Origin: Morinoia aosen
Lineage: Eukaryota; Arthropoda; Malacostraca; Amphipoda; Talitridae
DNA: 64,000 nucleotides
NCBI GenBank assembly: GCA_030386875.1
Contig: CM059559.1
Span: 61,642,392 to 61,706,391 of the forward strand
Direction: 5' to 3'
Part shown: piece after piece, positions 1-10,795 of the stretch
How the letters are laid out: each line of letters begins with the position of its first letter
Position numbering within the stretch: position 1 is the first letter of the stretch
Position numbers and translations under genes: made by a program
Notes under the pieces: generated by a model
What the model saw: only the letters and a program-made list of their open reading frames with translations
Told to the model about the DNA's origin: nothing
Database searches by the model: none

Positions 1-7
1 AATAAAA

Positions 8-265
8 TTGTTACTAAATGGTGTGCCATTAGAGATGGAGGTAGATACAGGTGCTGCCAGGTCTATCCTTTCAATGGCCACCTACTCTAAAATACCAGCT
101 AAGTCAAGACCCGAGCTGAGATTTTCTGAAGTTAAGCTTAAGACTTATGGGGGAGCGGAACTAGTAGTTTGTGGGGAGATTAGGGCTAACATCCAGCGTG
201 AATCTAGTGGTATGGTTCCTCAGCTAGCAACTATTGTGGTTGTAGACAGGGAGGGGCCTGATTGA
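8..265 (+). pseudogene. Ty3/Gypsy aspartic protease remnant
   Basis: This 85-residue open stretch carries a retropepsin-type active-site motif, VDTGAARS, near residue 13; the Asp-Thr-Gly triad is the catalytic loop. In the living element the enzyme would cleave the Gag-Pol polyprotein in the virus-like particle. The frame closes at a TGA just after the GPD residues, where related elements normally run on into the protease-RT linker. The RT that follows is in another frame, so at least one indel separates them. The true N-terminus is outside the window and the apparent first codon is not a start. Confidence 0.75.
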
Positions 266-305
266 TTTCCTTGGGCTAACTATAGTATCAAATAATGTCA
301 AAAAA

Positions 306-1418
306 TTGATCACCTGCCCTGAAGAGTTAGCAAATAAATTCCCCGACCTCTTTCAACCAGGTCTAGGTTGCTTTAAGGGAAGGAATTTCAAAATAGAAGT
401 GGATCCAGCCGTACCACCAAAGTTTTGTAAGGCCAGGAACGTGCCTTACACACTGAGACCTAAGGTTGAGGCAGAACTTGATAGACTGGTGCAGGAAGGT
501 ATCCTCACCCCTGTACAGTACTCAAGATGGGCAGCGGCTATCGTCCCTGTGCTCAAGGCTGATCAAAGCATCCGAATATGTGGGGACTACAAACTAACCG
601 TCAACAGAGCCACTAGGCTTGATACCTACCCTATACCCAGAGTGGAAGATCTATTTAGCGGGTTAGCAGGAGGAGTTATATACTCCAAGCTAGATATGTC
701 TCAGGCATACGCTCAACTACCCTTGGATGAAGACTCCAAGGAACTCACGGTAATAAACACCCACAGAGGTTTATTTGCCTACAACCGTCTCAGCTTTGGA
801 ATTGCGTCCGCACCTGGAATCTCTCAGCGTGTCATGGAAGGAGTATTGCAGGGCCTCCCAGGAGTGTTCTGCTACCTGGATGACGTCCTGGTGAGTGCCA
901 CTAATGAGCAAGAGCACAACAAGCGTCTCTATCAAGTCTTATCTAAACTACAGGAGGCAGGGCTAAAACTGAAAATGGATAAATTCCAAATTGGAGTGCC
1001 ACAGGTATCCTACCATGGATATCAAATTGACAAGGATGGATTGCACCCCACTGCAGAGAAGGTAGCAGCAATCCAGAATGCACCAGCTCCTACTAATGTG
1101 ACTCAACTGAGAGCCTACCTTGGGCTGTTAAATTTCTATGGGAAATTTCTAAAATCATCTGCAACCATGCTGGAGCCCCTAAATACCTTACTGAGGGATA
1201 AAACCCCTTGGAAATGGGATGCAAGTCAGGAGAGAGCTTTCCAGAAATCTAAACAAGCCCTCCTGGACTCTCAGACTCTAGTCCACTTTGACCCTCAGAA
1301 ACCCATAGTGGTAGTGGCTGACAGTAGTGCGTATGGTGTGGGAGCGGTGCTGTGTCACCTTATTGATGGGATTGAATGCCCCGCCTATTTTGCCTCCCGA
1401 ACTCTAACAGCAACATAA
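306..1418 (+). pseudogene. Ty3/Gypsy reverse transcriptase and start of RNase H
   Basis: This frame encodes reverse transcriptase, which copies the element RNA into DNA in cytoplasmic particles. Visible motifs are the fingers segment CGDYKLTVN, the LDMSQAYAQL block with the first catalytic Asp, FGIASAP, and the catalytic YLDD at residues 190-193 (near base 873). The connection region GLLNFYGKF and the first RNase H block VVVADSSAYGVGAVL follow. The frame ends at a TAA at 1416-1418 inside RNase H. The next frame (from 1455) is in the same phase and continues the domain with no residues missing, so this is one nonsense mutation. No genuine initiator is expected because pol is made as a polyprotein. 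Confidence 0.93.
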
Positions 1419-1454
1419 CGCAACTACTCTCAAACTGAGAAAGAAGCCCTAGCT

Positions 1455-3080
1455 ATGGTGTTCGCACTTCGAAAATTTCATTGCTATCTGTGGGGACAGG
1501 ATTTCACTGTGGTTACGGACCACAAACCTTTGTTAGGACTATTTGATCCGGGTAGAAGCATTCCTCCGATGGCATCCGGGCGCATTCAAAGGTGGGCTTT
1601 ACTACTGCAGTCCTACAAGTTCACCTTGCATCACCGGTCTGGCGTGCTGTTGGGCACGGCTGATGCTCTCAGTCGTCTACCTTTGACAACTCCAGAGGAA
1701 GCCACACCTATTCCTGCGGAATGGACGTCCTTAGTAAACTTCCTCGAGTCAGCTCCAGTCACCAGCACCCACATCCGCGACGGCACCCTAAGGGACCCAG
1801 TACTTTCAAAGGTATACAAATACTGCCAAGTAGGCTGGCCTTCGACGGTAATTGGTGACCCTGATCTCGCTCCGTATACTAGGAGGCGAGACGAATTGTC
1901 CACACAAAATGGCTGTGTGCTCTGGGGAGCAAGAATTATTGTACCCCAAGCTCTCAGACAAGCCATTGTGGACGAACTTCACTCTGGCCATGCTGGATCA
2001 TCCAGGATTAAGGAGTTAGCTCGCAGCTATGTATGGTGGCCGCTGCTGGACAAAGATCTAGAAGAAACGACTAAGTCATGCAGCGAGTGCCTGAGCACTC
2101 GAGCTGCACCAACGAAAGCTGAACTCCATCCGTGGGAATGGCCTGCGAAGCCTGGGCATCGCATACACATTGACTACGCGGGCCCAATGGATGGAAAATA
2201 CTATCTAGTGATCGTGGATGCACACTCTAAGTGGGTTGAAATTTTTCCCACAACTACTACAACCTCTAGCGAAACGATCTCGTGCCTAAAACACACTTTT
2301 GCAACCTTTGGATTTCCGGTAACAATTGTCTCGGACAATGCAACGTGTTTCACATCGGCTGAATTCCAAGAATTCGTGAAGGCATGTGGTATGCGGCATA
2401 TTACAAGCGCACCATATCATCCTTCAACAAATGGACAAGCAGAGCGTATGGTACAAACGTTCAAGAAGAATATACGGAAGTCAACGGAACCCCTACGCCT
2501 AGCACTAGACAGGTTTCTATTCAACTATCGGCTGACACCCCACTCAACAACAGGTGTTACGCCGGCCGAACTGATGTTAGGCAGGAAAGTTCGCTCTCGT
2601 CTTGATCTGCTTTGGCCGTCAGAAGCAATCGCGTCCAAAGTTGCTCAACGCCAGGACGGTCAGAAAAGATACCACCCAGGGTCTCGCGCGGTTGACATTC
2701 CGCCGGAGTCACCTGTGATGGTCCGTCAATACACGCCGGGTTCCCCAAAATGGACCCCGGCTACCACCATTGAGAAAACAGGCCCGGTATCCGACAAGTG
2801 CCAACTGAAGGGGGGAGAGGTCGTTCGTCGACACCAGGACCAAGTTATTACCTGCTCGAACACCATCCCTGAACCCTTGGAACAACCTACGGAGGAAACC
2901 GTTGTGTTTCCAAAACCTGCTCAAAATTCATACCAACCACCTCCGACCAATGAACCTGACTCCGAAACACCTGATTACCCGATTCCCACCCAGGAGGCTA
3001 GGATGCACGAGCCTCCAAGTGCTAGCATCTCAGGCAGGTCTACCCGGGCTCGGAAGCCTGTGGTGAGAATGGACCTTTAG
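1455..3080 (+). pseudogene. Ty3/Gypsy RNase H end and integrase
   Basis: This continues pol in the same phase after the TAA at 1416. The first ~40 residues complete RNase H (VTDHKPLLGLF). Integrase follows: an HHCC zinc-binding domain (His176, His179, Cys209, Cys212) and a DDE core with Asp240, Asp294 and Glu330. The last two are exactly 35 residues apart between them, the canonical DD(35)E spacing. The enzyme would insert element cDNA into nuclear DNA. The C-terminal ~100 residues are Pro/Glu/Thr-rich and end at TAG 3078-3080. This segment itself is uninterrupted over 541 codons, so the copy is not very old. The first methionine is arbitrary. Confidence 0.93.
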
Positions 3081-3135
3081 GATTGACTATATTGAATAAG
3101 GGGACTGGGGATACAGGGAGGGGTTTCTAATTAAG

Positions 3136-3570
3136 TGTAATATAGCGAGTAGTGTAAGTTCTAGTTAGAGAGACCAAAAGTTGGCAACGCTCGAGAGAGC
3201 AACACTCGCAAGTCAGTCTGCTAGTGGTCTCGGGTTCAACAACAAGTTAATGTTGACCGAGTGTGTATATAATTACCTACCGTGGTTGGTATCTAACTTC
3301 TTAATTTCTAAACTAATGTACTAATTCTATTCTACTCTATTCTATATATTCCCGTCTATTTCCGCTCTACTCTTGCTAGCCACAGTACTGCAAATGGAGT
3401 ATCAAGTTAAGGTATCCAAGAGGTGAGTGAACTATTTACCTAAATTGCTGTGTCATTGCATTGTCTATGTTGGTCGCACTGTGACTGTGTTGTGTCTATG
3501 TGGAACCAATGCTGTGCTCTAGTGTAGGGCTATCCACTCTATTATACTGGTGCAATAAAATTCATTAACC
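3136..3570 (+). repeat. Probable 3' LTR of the Ty3/Gypsy element
   Basis: Purine-rich stretches (AAGGGGACTGGGGA, then AGGGAGGGG) lie between the integrase stop and a TGTAATATAG sequence at 3136, the likely LTR start. A TATA-like TATATAA near 3267 and a poly(A) signal AATAAA at 3554-3559 fit an LTR promoter and RNA 3' end. The right boundary near 3570 is a guess because the partner LTR is outside the window. Confidence 0.55.
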
Positions 3571-4499
3571 GGATAGTTTTGCGTAAAGAAATAAAATAGA
3601 AACATGTATATCTATATATGTAGATACATATATATACCTACACACTTACACATGTTACGATTGGTGGTTATGGTTTAACTTCAATATAGGTATTAACGTC
3701 CAATCAAAATCGTTCTCGATAGTGTTCTCGAAATTGCGAAAAGAGGGATAATGAAGACTCTTTTAAGGGACTCAGCTTTGGATATTTTATTGGAGGAAGC
3801 CTGTAGGACCGATGGCGTGCTTGACTTCTGACGATCTTCTCTTAGATGGGAGGAGTCCGCGCAGGCGAAGTGCTCCGGCGAGTGATGACGTTGACAGAAA
3901 GTACGTGTGCGTGTTTGGTGGAAGTAAATTTTAGGGTACGGGCAATTTAACAAGCCAGAGAATTAGGGCTTTAGGAATGGCTACAAGTCTTAATTTTTGA
4001 GCCGTGATTGATGATGGTCAATCAATTTTACTTGGTCTGGGAGTTTTAAGAATTATTACACACTGAAGACAAATGTCCGTAGTTGGAGCAGATGGATATT
4101 TAGCCAGTAAATTAGATAATTATACCAGGCTGAAATCAGCTCGCAAAACCGAGGCAAATGCAAGGCAATTAGGTCGAGTTAAATGGTGTAACTCGAAGTT
4201 TGAGTTGTAAGTATAACTCAAGGTGACCTAATGCTCAGTGAGCGTAAAACTCATGTGTAAGGTTCAAGTGTTAAAGTCGAGTGTAACTCTCGAGGGTCAA
4301 ACATCAAGGCCCAAGGATAATGTGTTGTGGCGTTTGTTGACGGCGATGAATCTGGAATAATCCAAGACGCTGAATTTATATATTCCGAAGAGGCACCATG
4401 AATAATCCACAACAGTCATCCCTAGCATTGCAATAAATATTTCCCATCACGGAGAAAAAACCTTGAACGTCTTCCACAGATTAAACTGAAAGCTATTAG
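3571..4499. other. Non-coding interval
   Basis: AT-rich sequence with no supportable gene. The stretch 4150-4310 repeats the word AACTCGA and variants several times without forming a clear array. Short open frames on either strand look like chance. Confidence 0.6.
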
Positions 4500-5477
4500 T
4501 TTCATTACAGGCTCATGAAAAAATAGGAAAGGTTTAACAGCTGGCAATGGCTGTTCCTTTATGCTTGATTTTCACATATAAGCATGACAGTACAAGACTT
4601 GTGATTTTAGAGCAGTCATAATCGGTTAATCATTTTTGTGGAATTATGGAAAACTACATGTGATTTAAGCACACGATTCGATCGTGGAATATAAATGAAA
4701 TACGAAACAGCTAAAAAATGCAGGAATATGAATGAATGAATTTCGTGCTCTATGATATATCCGTACGAAAATCGAAAGGCAGTCCTAAACCATCCACATG
4801 TCAATTATACTGAAAAACACTGCAAGTATATCTTGTGGTAAAAGGAAAATATTCAAACATAAGTACATGGTAATCTTGAACATAAAAATGACATGACACA
4901 GCCTGTTTACGCTACGCCATCTTTGTGAACACATCGGCAATCCGTCGTGCAATTCGCACGAAATATCTACGAACGATTTGCACCTTTTTACCATACCAAC
5001 ACCGATGGAAACTTCACTTATCTTAAACACAATGACAAACACATAATATTTAAGCACGATTTTCTAAACTCGAAACACACTTATTTTCACTTACAAAGCG
5101 CTGAAACACACGAGGCGACAACTAAGCAAGAAGTGACGAGCCTACAACTGCGTCAGCCGCGGTGTTGCCATCCTAACGATTCGAAGACTCGAACGTCCAT
5201 CGGCGGTATTATTTTATTTGTGTGCTTTTACACAAAAACTTCTAAGATTACTAATTATAAGTAGAAAATTGTTAATAATAATTTAGAGTAAGATTTTAAA
5301 TGCCAATAATTATGCTATTTAAATGTTAATAAGAATGTCACTGAATTTATACATTTTTGTAGCTATTGCTACACACACACACATATTAATATATATACTT
5401 ATTGAAAATGAAATATTAGAAAAAAATACATATATAAAATAAAGGATAAAAGCAACCTACCCTCTACTAAACAGAAA
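4500..5477 (+). other. Possible 5' leader of the I-like element, otherwise unexplained
   Basis: No recognisable gene. AGCTATTAG occurs at 4491-4499 and again at 32661-32669, immediately after the 3' tail of the I-like element; if this is the target duplication, the element starts at 4500 and this stretch is its 5' leader. An open frame at 4947-5264 (105 codons) has no recognisable domain. A short AC-dinucleotide run lies near 5370. Confidence 0.3.
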
Positions 5478-6366
5478 ATGACAGTTGAGCTCACTGTAAT
5501 CCTAAGAAATTTTTCGCAAAAAAATAACTACAAGGAAAAGAAGACTTCGAAAAACATAAAAATGAACTTGTTTTTAATTTCTTCACAGCAATTTTTTAAG
5601 AAAAATCAGGTTATAGTCAAGAAGCAACACAACTCTTCAGCATTATACGGACATGGCGTGTATACATTATATACAGGTGTGAAACGGCGTAATGTGTCAC
5701 CGACTACTAGTGCCGGTCCACTCAAAAAGCTTCCACTAATAGACCAAAATTTGTCATCAAAAGATAACTCAGAAGTGAGTGGAGTGATATCTGATTAATG
5801 CCTGAGCTTGAACTCTGGAAATATTCCTGCAACTCCGACCTACTCATCGAAAAAAGGAAGCATTGACCCTGATGACCTACTTCCAACACCAACATATCCT
5901 GATAGAAACAGAAGTGCGCGCATTAAATTGGATACCACTGAACGTTTGGAAAATATACTAGAAGCAACCCGTCAAGTCACAATGACCAGCACTAATCACA
6001 AAGTGCAACTTTCAAAAAAGTATCCTTTCCGAATAGGCAATAGACCTATTATGTGAACCTGTTGAATCAATAGTGCATCAAAATTCTGGTGCTCTTCTCA
6101 TTACCACCAAGGCTCTTGAGCAAATTAAAAGATTACTCAAAGTACAAACTCTTACAATCGATGAAGAACCAATTTTTGTTGTTGTTTCTGTGGCGTGGAA
6201 CACACAATTTTCTTATTGAACAATATATGAGCCCCAACTAAAAGACGGGTCTCTTGAATTCCTGCTAGAAATTCTTCAGTCTACCAATGATGTTAGAATT
6301 CGGAAACTCCTATCTGACCCAAGGAAAACTCACGTTCCATTATATGTCCTAACCATCCTTAGCTCA
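5478..6366 (+). pseudogene. ORF1 (gag-like), N-terminal part, of the I-like element
   Basis: This is the upstream part of the nucleic-acid-binding ORF1 protein that would package element RNA. Open frame runs from about 5478 to a TAA at 5796-5798 and on in the same phase to 6056. The coding phase then shifts, and a second stretch (from 6055, including LLITTKALEQIKRLL) runs to the insertion point with one TGA at 6217-6219. Its end, HVPLYVLTIL, is the type of block that precedes the zinc knuckles in related ORF1 proteins, and those knuckles are found at 16791-16960 beyond the BEL insertion. The real start is unclear; residues before about 5580 look non-coding. Confidence 0.55.
6362..6366. repeat. 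Target-site duplication GCTCA, left copy
   Basis: GCTCA directly precedes the 5' LTR of the plus-strand BEL/Pao element; the same five bases follow its 3' LTR at 16719-16723. Five bases is usual for BEL/Pao integrase. Confidence 0.85.
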
Positions 6367-8436
6367 CGTCGCGTCTTACCAGACGCGAAATTTGGGGAGT
6401 CCTTTTCGGCAACATTCTGCGGGTCCGCGCTGGTTCGCACGACTGACGCCAGCGTTCTATTTGGTTGAAGTGGGTGGGAGGAACAGGTTCCCGGATAATT
6501 TTGGGTTTCTGTGTCTTTTTAGTGTGATATGTCAGAAAATTATTAGTCCAAAAGTGTCTTCGAACTAGCTATATCGTCGATCGCCATCAAGTATCTTTGT
6601 GTTTGACAGCGGTGAACAGCCGGTTCCTAGAGCATTCAAGGGTGTTTCTGGCAGCCGGCAAACCGCCCACATTGAGCCAGACTAGCCGTTGTGATGTTGT
6701 GAATCTAGTGCGTTCTATAGCCAGTGCGCTGCAGTGTAATGCTAGAAATGTCAGATTCTAGATTAACAGTATTTTAGCAGAACACTGAATGTGTGGTTTT
6801 CACAGGTTTGCCTGTTAAATAATTTTGACTCTAAAGTTGAGCTGAATATTGAACTTCAGTTTAACCCATGACAACTCGAACATGCATAGCTCAAAATTTC
6901 ATTCAGAAAAAGATATAAAATAAAGTAAAATATTTTGTCAATCTGTTGGCTCCTCACCTATGAGCTGTGCTGGGCAAGTTGCGCCAGTCAGTAAGGTGGA
7001 GGCCTAAAGTTAAAGCATTCTCAAAGGTAGACTGAGAATAGGCACAGAAATTTATGAGACCACTAGCCCATGTGATTTGTGTTTTCAAGGCGACGTTGGT
7101 CAATGTGCACTTGTTGCCCTGTATTCAAATTAAGCCATTTAAAAATTGGCGAGCCGTGTCAAACCTTTTCAGTATTAGGCTGGTCAATGAGATAGCCGTT
7201 TTTATTTTTAATGATAGGATTTATTGACAATGACTGATCTGCTGTAACCTAAGTAGCTTGTCCCTGCATCAGAGACCTAACCTTTATTCATTTCCCTTCC
7301 CACAGGTAGAGCAAAGAAAAATAAGTATTCATTCCTCTTGTAGGTGGAAATAGGCTATTCCGAGTTTTTCTAGCGTGAGGGACCTTCCCCCACCGTCTGT
7401 AAGTATTCTAAAGCGTTGTCAGATTGTTCTATCGAGGATGCAACCGTTGCCTTTGTAGCACTTGATTGTGCAAACAGTCGGAGGAAGCCGGTACCTAAAT
7501 TTAAAATTAGTGTAACGTGCTGTCTTCCTCTGAACACAGTGCACATATCTGATAGCCCAAAGATTATGACAAGTTAACAAGCCTCCATGTAGAGAATGAA
7601 ATGTGCTTCTTATCTTGAAAGTCTGGGATGTCAACGTGCTGACTCAGACGCTAAAAACGTTGTAATCAATGTGTGTGTGAGTAGGCTGTCCTCCTTTGGT
7701 CCTGTGCGTGTATTACAAATGTGTTTTTTTAATGTGTTTTCCAGCAATGTGTTCTTTGGCAGGGGGTTCTTGGCAATGTGTTCCTCGACTAGAGAGACTT
7801 ATTTTCTTCCCTGTCAATGCAACAGAAACCTTTTCTTGTTTCATGAACTTCTTTCCTAGCTTGCTGCTCCTGTGCACCTTGTGCATAGATTCCGCGTTCC
7901 CTCAACCCCATACTAAATGGTGCCTTCCTCTTTCCTCTCTTGGAACATCTTTGTCGTGGTTAAGGGAGGCTAAAACTTTCTTATATAATAATAATAATTG
8001 TGTTATGAATTATCATTGTGCTATGTTGTTAGCAGGGCAGCGAATCCCCTCTTTATGTGCTGCTATTCTCCCATGACAATGTCTCATGGCCACTCTCTTA
8101 TCGCTCTTCTGTCATTAGAATCTCATACCTAGTTCTAGCATTATTTAGTCTCTCTTCGTGTCTTACTCAGCTACCTCTCATATACCTTCGAGGTATGAAA
8201 TTCCTTTCTTGTTATGCGGTACCATATTCATTAATTGGTCAGTCGACTATGATCTTAAATTAGGAGTCTTCTTGTCATGCAATTGCTGGCCCGAGTCTGA
8301 ACTATACCTTTTTGTGCAGTTTACGGCGTCACGGATACCGAAATAAAGAAAGAGTCACAAGCCCCTTTTTTGTCCGTCCTCGCCCGTTAACCCGCGTTGC
8401 TGTCACGAAGATCATAATCCGCAAAGAAACGCGATA
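6367..8436 (+). repeat. 5' LTR of plus-strand BEL/Pao element
   Basis: A 2,070-bp LTR matching 14650-16718 along its whole length. The ends are imperfect inverted repeats (TGTCGCG in the 3' copy; CGCGATA at the right end); the first base here is C, not T. A TATATAA sequence at 7983-7989 and AATAAA at 8342-8347 are candidate promoter and poly(A) signals. I count about 15 differences from the 3' LTR in the first ~310 bases and fewer afterwards. Open frames inside it recur in the other LTR and are not genes. Confidence 0.93.
7983..7989 (+). promoter_or_regulatory. TATA-like box in 5' LTR
   Basis: TATATAA lies about 350 bases before the AATAAA of the same LTR and is repeated at 16265-16271 in the other LTR. 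It is a plausible core promoter from position; no start site can be shown from sequence alone. Confidence 0.35.
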
Positions 8437-8540
8437 GTAAAAGACGTCAGCGGAAGGTGCCCTTCCACGAAGAAGTCCTCCAAAGACGAGGCCCACAGCA
8501 GATTCTCAGCAGCCCGTGGCGAATATCCGAGACCATAGAA

Positions 8541-10744
8541 ATGAACTCTCTCGGAAGAAAGAACAAGCCTAGACTTCCACAGCTGGAAGACCAGTTCAAC
8601 ACCGAGCTAGAAGCCTTGAACAGTCTCCTGAATGGTGCAGTACCACGAGATCTCAAGACTCCCGGCGAGGTCGACCAAGTGTACTCTGGAATCCGAGCAA
8701 AGGCTAAGTCCGTCAAGCAGCTCGGAGATCAGTTAGTCATGACTCTCGAGAACTCAGGGGCCACAACAGAAGCGACGGTAATCAGAGACTCACTGACAAG
8801 CGCCAGGGCTCGTAGAAAAGCACTAGCGAATTCAATGGATCACAGAAACGAGGAGCTCTGGGGAGCTCGTCACAGAGTGTGGCAAAAGAACCCTCCCAAC
8901 GCAAGAGTTCGAGGTCAAAGAAAACCTCGTCCAAGAACCCGCAGCAAGGCGCTGCGTATCAGAACAAGCCCTCAAGGTCATTATTGGCTGAGAGCTGGAA
9001 CGGACATGGTTCCCACCGTCGGGGCAAAGACCAGACCAGCCCCAGCCATCGTCGTCAGAGTCACCAAAGCTCGAGCTATTACAGCCAGAGCCGAGACAGT
9101 GAGAGCGATCATAGCCAGAGCCTTCCCAGCGTCAGCTCTCGTCACAAGGACGGTGAGTCCGAGCGCCGCGAACTCCCTAGCCAAGGCAACAAGCAGATGA
9201 TTATCGACATCACCGAAGATCCATCGGTGCTGTTGGCACAAATCACCATCGAGAGGTCGAAATTGAGGAATGGGAACCGAACGGAGAATGATCAGCCCTT
9301 TGGCGAGGAGAATGTCGAGAGCAAAGATGCTCGCACAGGTGCCTGGGTAGACCAAGCTTTCCAACGCCACGTCGTGGAGCCCGCAGGGGGCGCGACGGCG
9401 GTCGCGAACGCTCTACCCCGTGACACCGCCCTCGCACCTCTGATGAACCCTTCCGCACCAGCATTCCAGCCTAGTGCTTCCACCAGCTCACCGGCCGTGG
9501 TCTTTGAGACAAGGCCACCAGTGATCGACGGAGCTATGAGGCTCTCGATGATCGAAGATTTAAAAAAGGGGGCCAACCAGTCTTACGCGGGAGAGGCTCA
9601 TCTGTTCCACAGGTGGTTCGATGCTCTCAAGAGAAGGATGGAAAGGCTCGCCGTGGAGCCCATCAACGCCATTGAGATACTCACAAACCATACCTGCGGA
9701 GAGCCGAGGAGCCTGATCAACGATATACTGGCCGCAACGTACCTAGACACAGCGGCCCTGCTCACCCACGTCGTCGAACAATTGAAGACTCGCTTCGGCT
9801 CTGACGACAGGGTAGCCGACAGCCTGCTCGAACGCCTCGCGCAAACCTCGGACATCAAAGGGTCGAAGGGCAACCGCACGGTCGGTTTCAAGCTGCGGAA
9901 GTTCAGCGGCGCCTGTCTAGCGATTCATCACACCATGCAATATAACCACGGCCTCTCCTTCCTGAACACCGACGTAGGGCTATCCCCCATCGTAGAGGGA
10001 CTGCCCTTCTTCGTTCTGGATGCCTGGAGAAACGAAAGAAGTAGGCACAGAAGATTATCTGGATCGTTACCTGATTTTGCGAGGTTCTGCGATTTCATCA
10101 AAACGCTGTCAGATACCCAATGCGACAGTTTTGGGGCACCGAACATCAACTGGGTGAGTGCTCGACGCGAGACCGCGGCCCCCACTCGCCCCAATCCAAG
10201 AGCCCCGCGAGTCCTCTACACGTCCCCGGAGAATCAAACCGGCAGCTGCGTTCTCCACCAGAGTGCACAACATTCGACAAACTCGTGCCAAGCGGTAAGA
10301 GAGATGGAACCTCAGAAGAAGAAGGATTTCATAGGTGAGCACAAGCTATGCTACCGCTGTCTAGGTACTCACTGGGCAAAGCACTGCAAAGAAGTCGTGA
10401 AGTGCGATGATTGCGGAGCCGACAACCACAGCACGACAGCCCATTTCAACCGAACGAAGACCGGGAACCCCGGTGTGGCTATCAGCGGGGCACGCTACAA
10501 GCAGGACCCGAGCGACAAACACACCCCGAGCAAGGTCGGAGAGAACCCGAAAGCCAGGGCGTTGAATTCTCGTTCGGCTACGACCGGAGGTAGAGCATGC
10601 AGCAAAACCGTCCTGGCCGACGTTTTCGACGAGAGATCGGGCCAGTCGTATCGCGTCTACGCTATTATCGACGAGAAAAGTACGACGTCCTTCTGTTCCT
10701 CTAAGCTACTGGACACTCTTCAGGTGACAGGCCCCAAGTCCTAA
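8541..10744 (+). pseudogene. BEL/Pao Gag and protease region
   Basis: Gag starts at ATG 8541 (MNSLGRKN), the same start used by the minus-strand relative. A helical N-terminal part runs to about 8860, where one base appears to be lost relative to the relative; coding continues in the next frame (from 8879). A long Ser/Arg/His-rich linker is followed by a retroviral-type Gag core (DUF1759-like, about 9540-9900), then a CCHC knuckle CYRCLGTHWAKHC (about 10350) and a second Cys/His cluster CDDCGADNHSTTAH. The protease-like block AIIDEKSTTSF has Asp in the usual position but not the Asp-Thr-Gly form; DEQS-type variants occur in BEL elements. The frame closes at TAA 10742-10744, inside protease. 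Confidence 0.88.
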
Positions 10745-10795
10745 TACACACGAAACGCCTTTTCCGATCAATCTGTCGTTCGACAGGGCAGATGC

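Larger units (their letters stand above)
1..3570 (+). mobile_element. Ty3/Gypsy LTR retrotransposon, 3' part
   Basis: The window opens inside an LTR retrotransposon of the Ty3/Gypsy order: protease, RT, RNase H, integrase, then an LTR-like segment. The domain order RT-RNase H-integrase is seen directly and is diagnostic of Ty3/Gypsy. The gag region and 5' LTR would lie upstream of base 1. The copy is defective: the protease frame is out of phase with RT, and an in-frame TAA splits RNase H. Integrase style resembles the K02A2.6-like invertebrate group, by recollection of the family rather than a search. Confidence 0.93.

Noticed and set aside
4947-5264. 105-codon frame
   Set aside because: No motif, AT-rich composition, no ATG context support; it lies in a possible element leader.
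7596-8346. Several overlapping open frames of 60-126 codons
   Set aside because: They lie wholly inside a BEL LTR and recur in the other LTR (15954-16629); no domain and no conservation signal beyond LTR identity.
6367-8540. Search for a tRNA-type primer binding site just after the BEL 5' LTR
   Set aside because: The sequence after 8436 (GTAAAAGACGTCAG) is partly shared with the minus copy but I could not match it to a tRNA 3' end.
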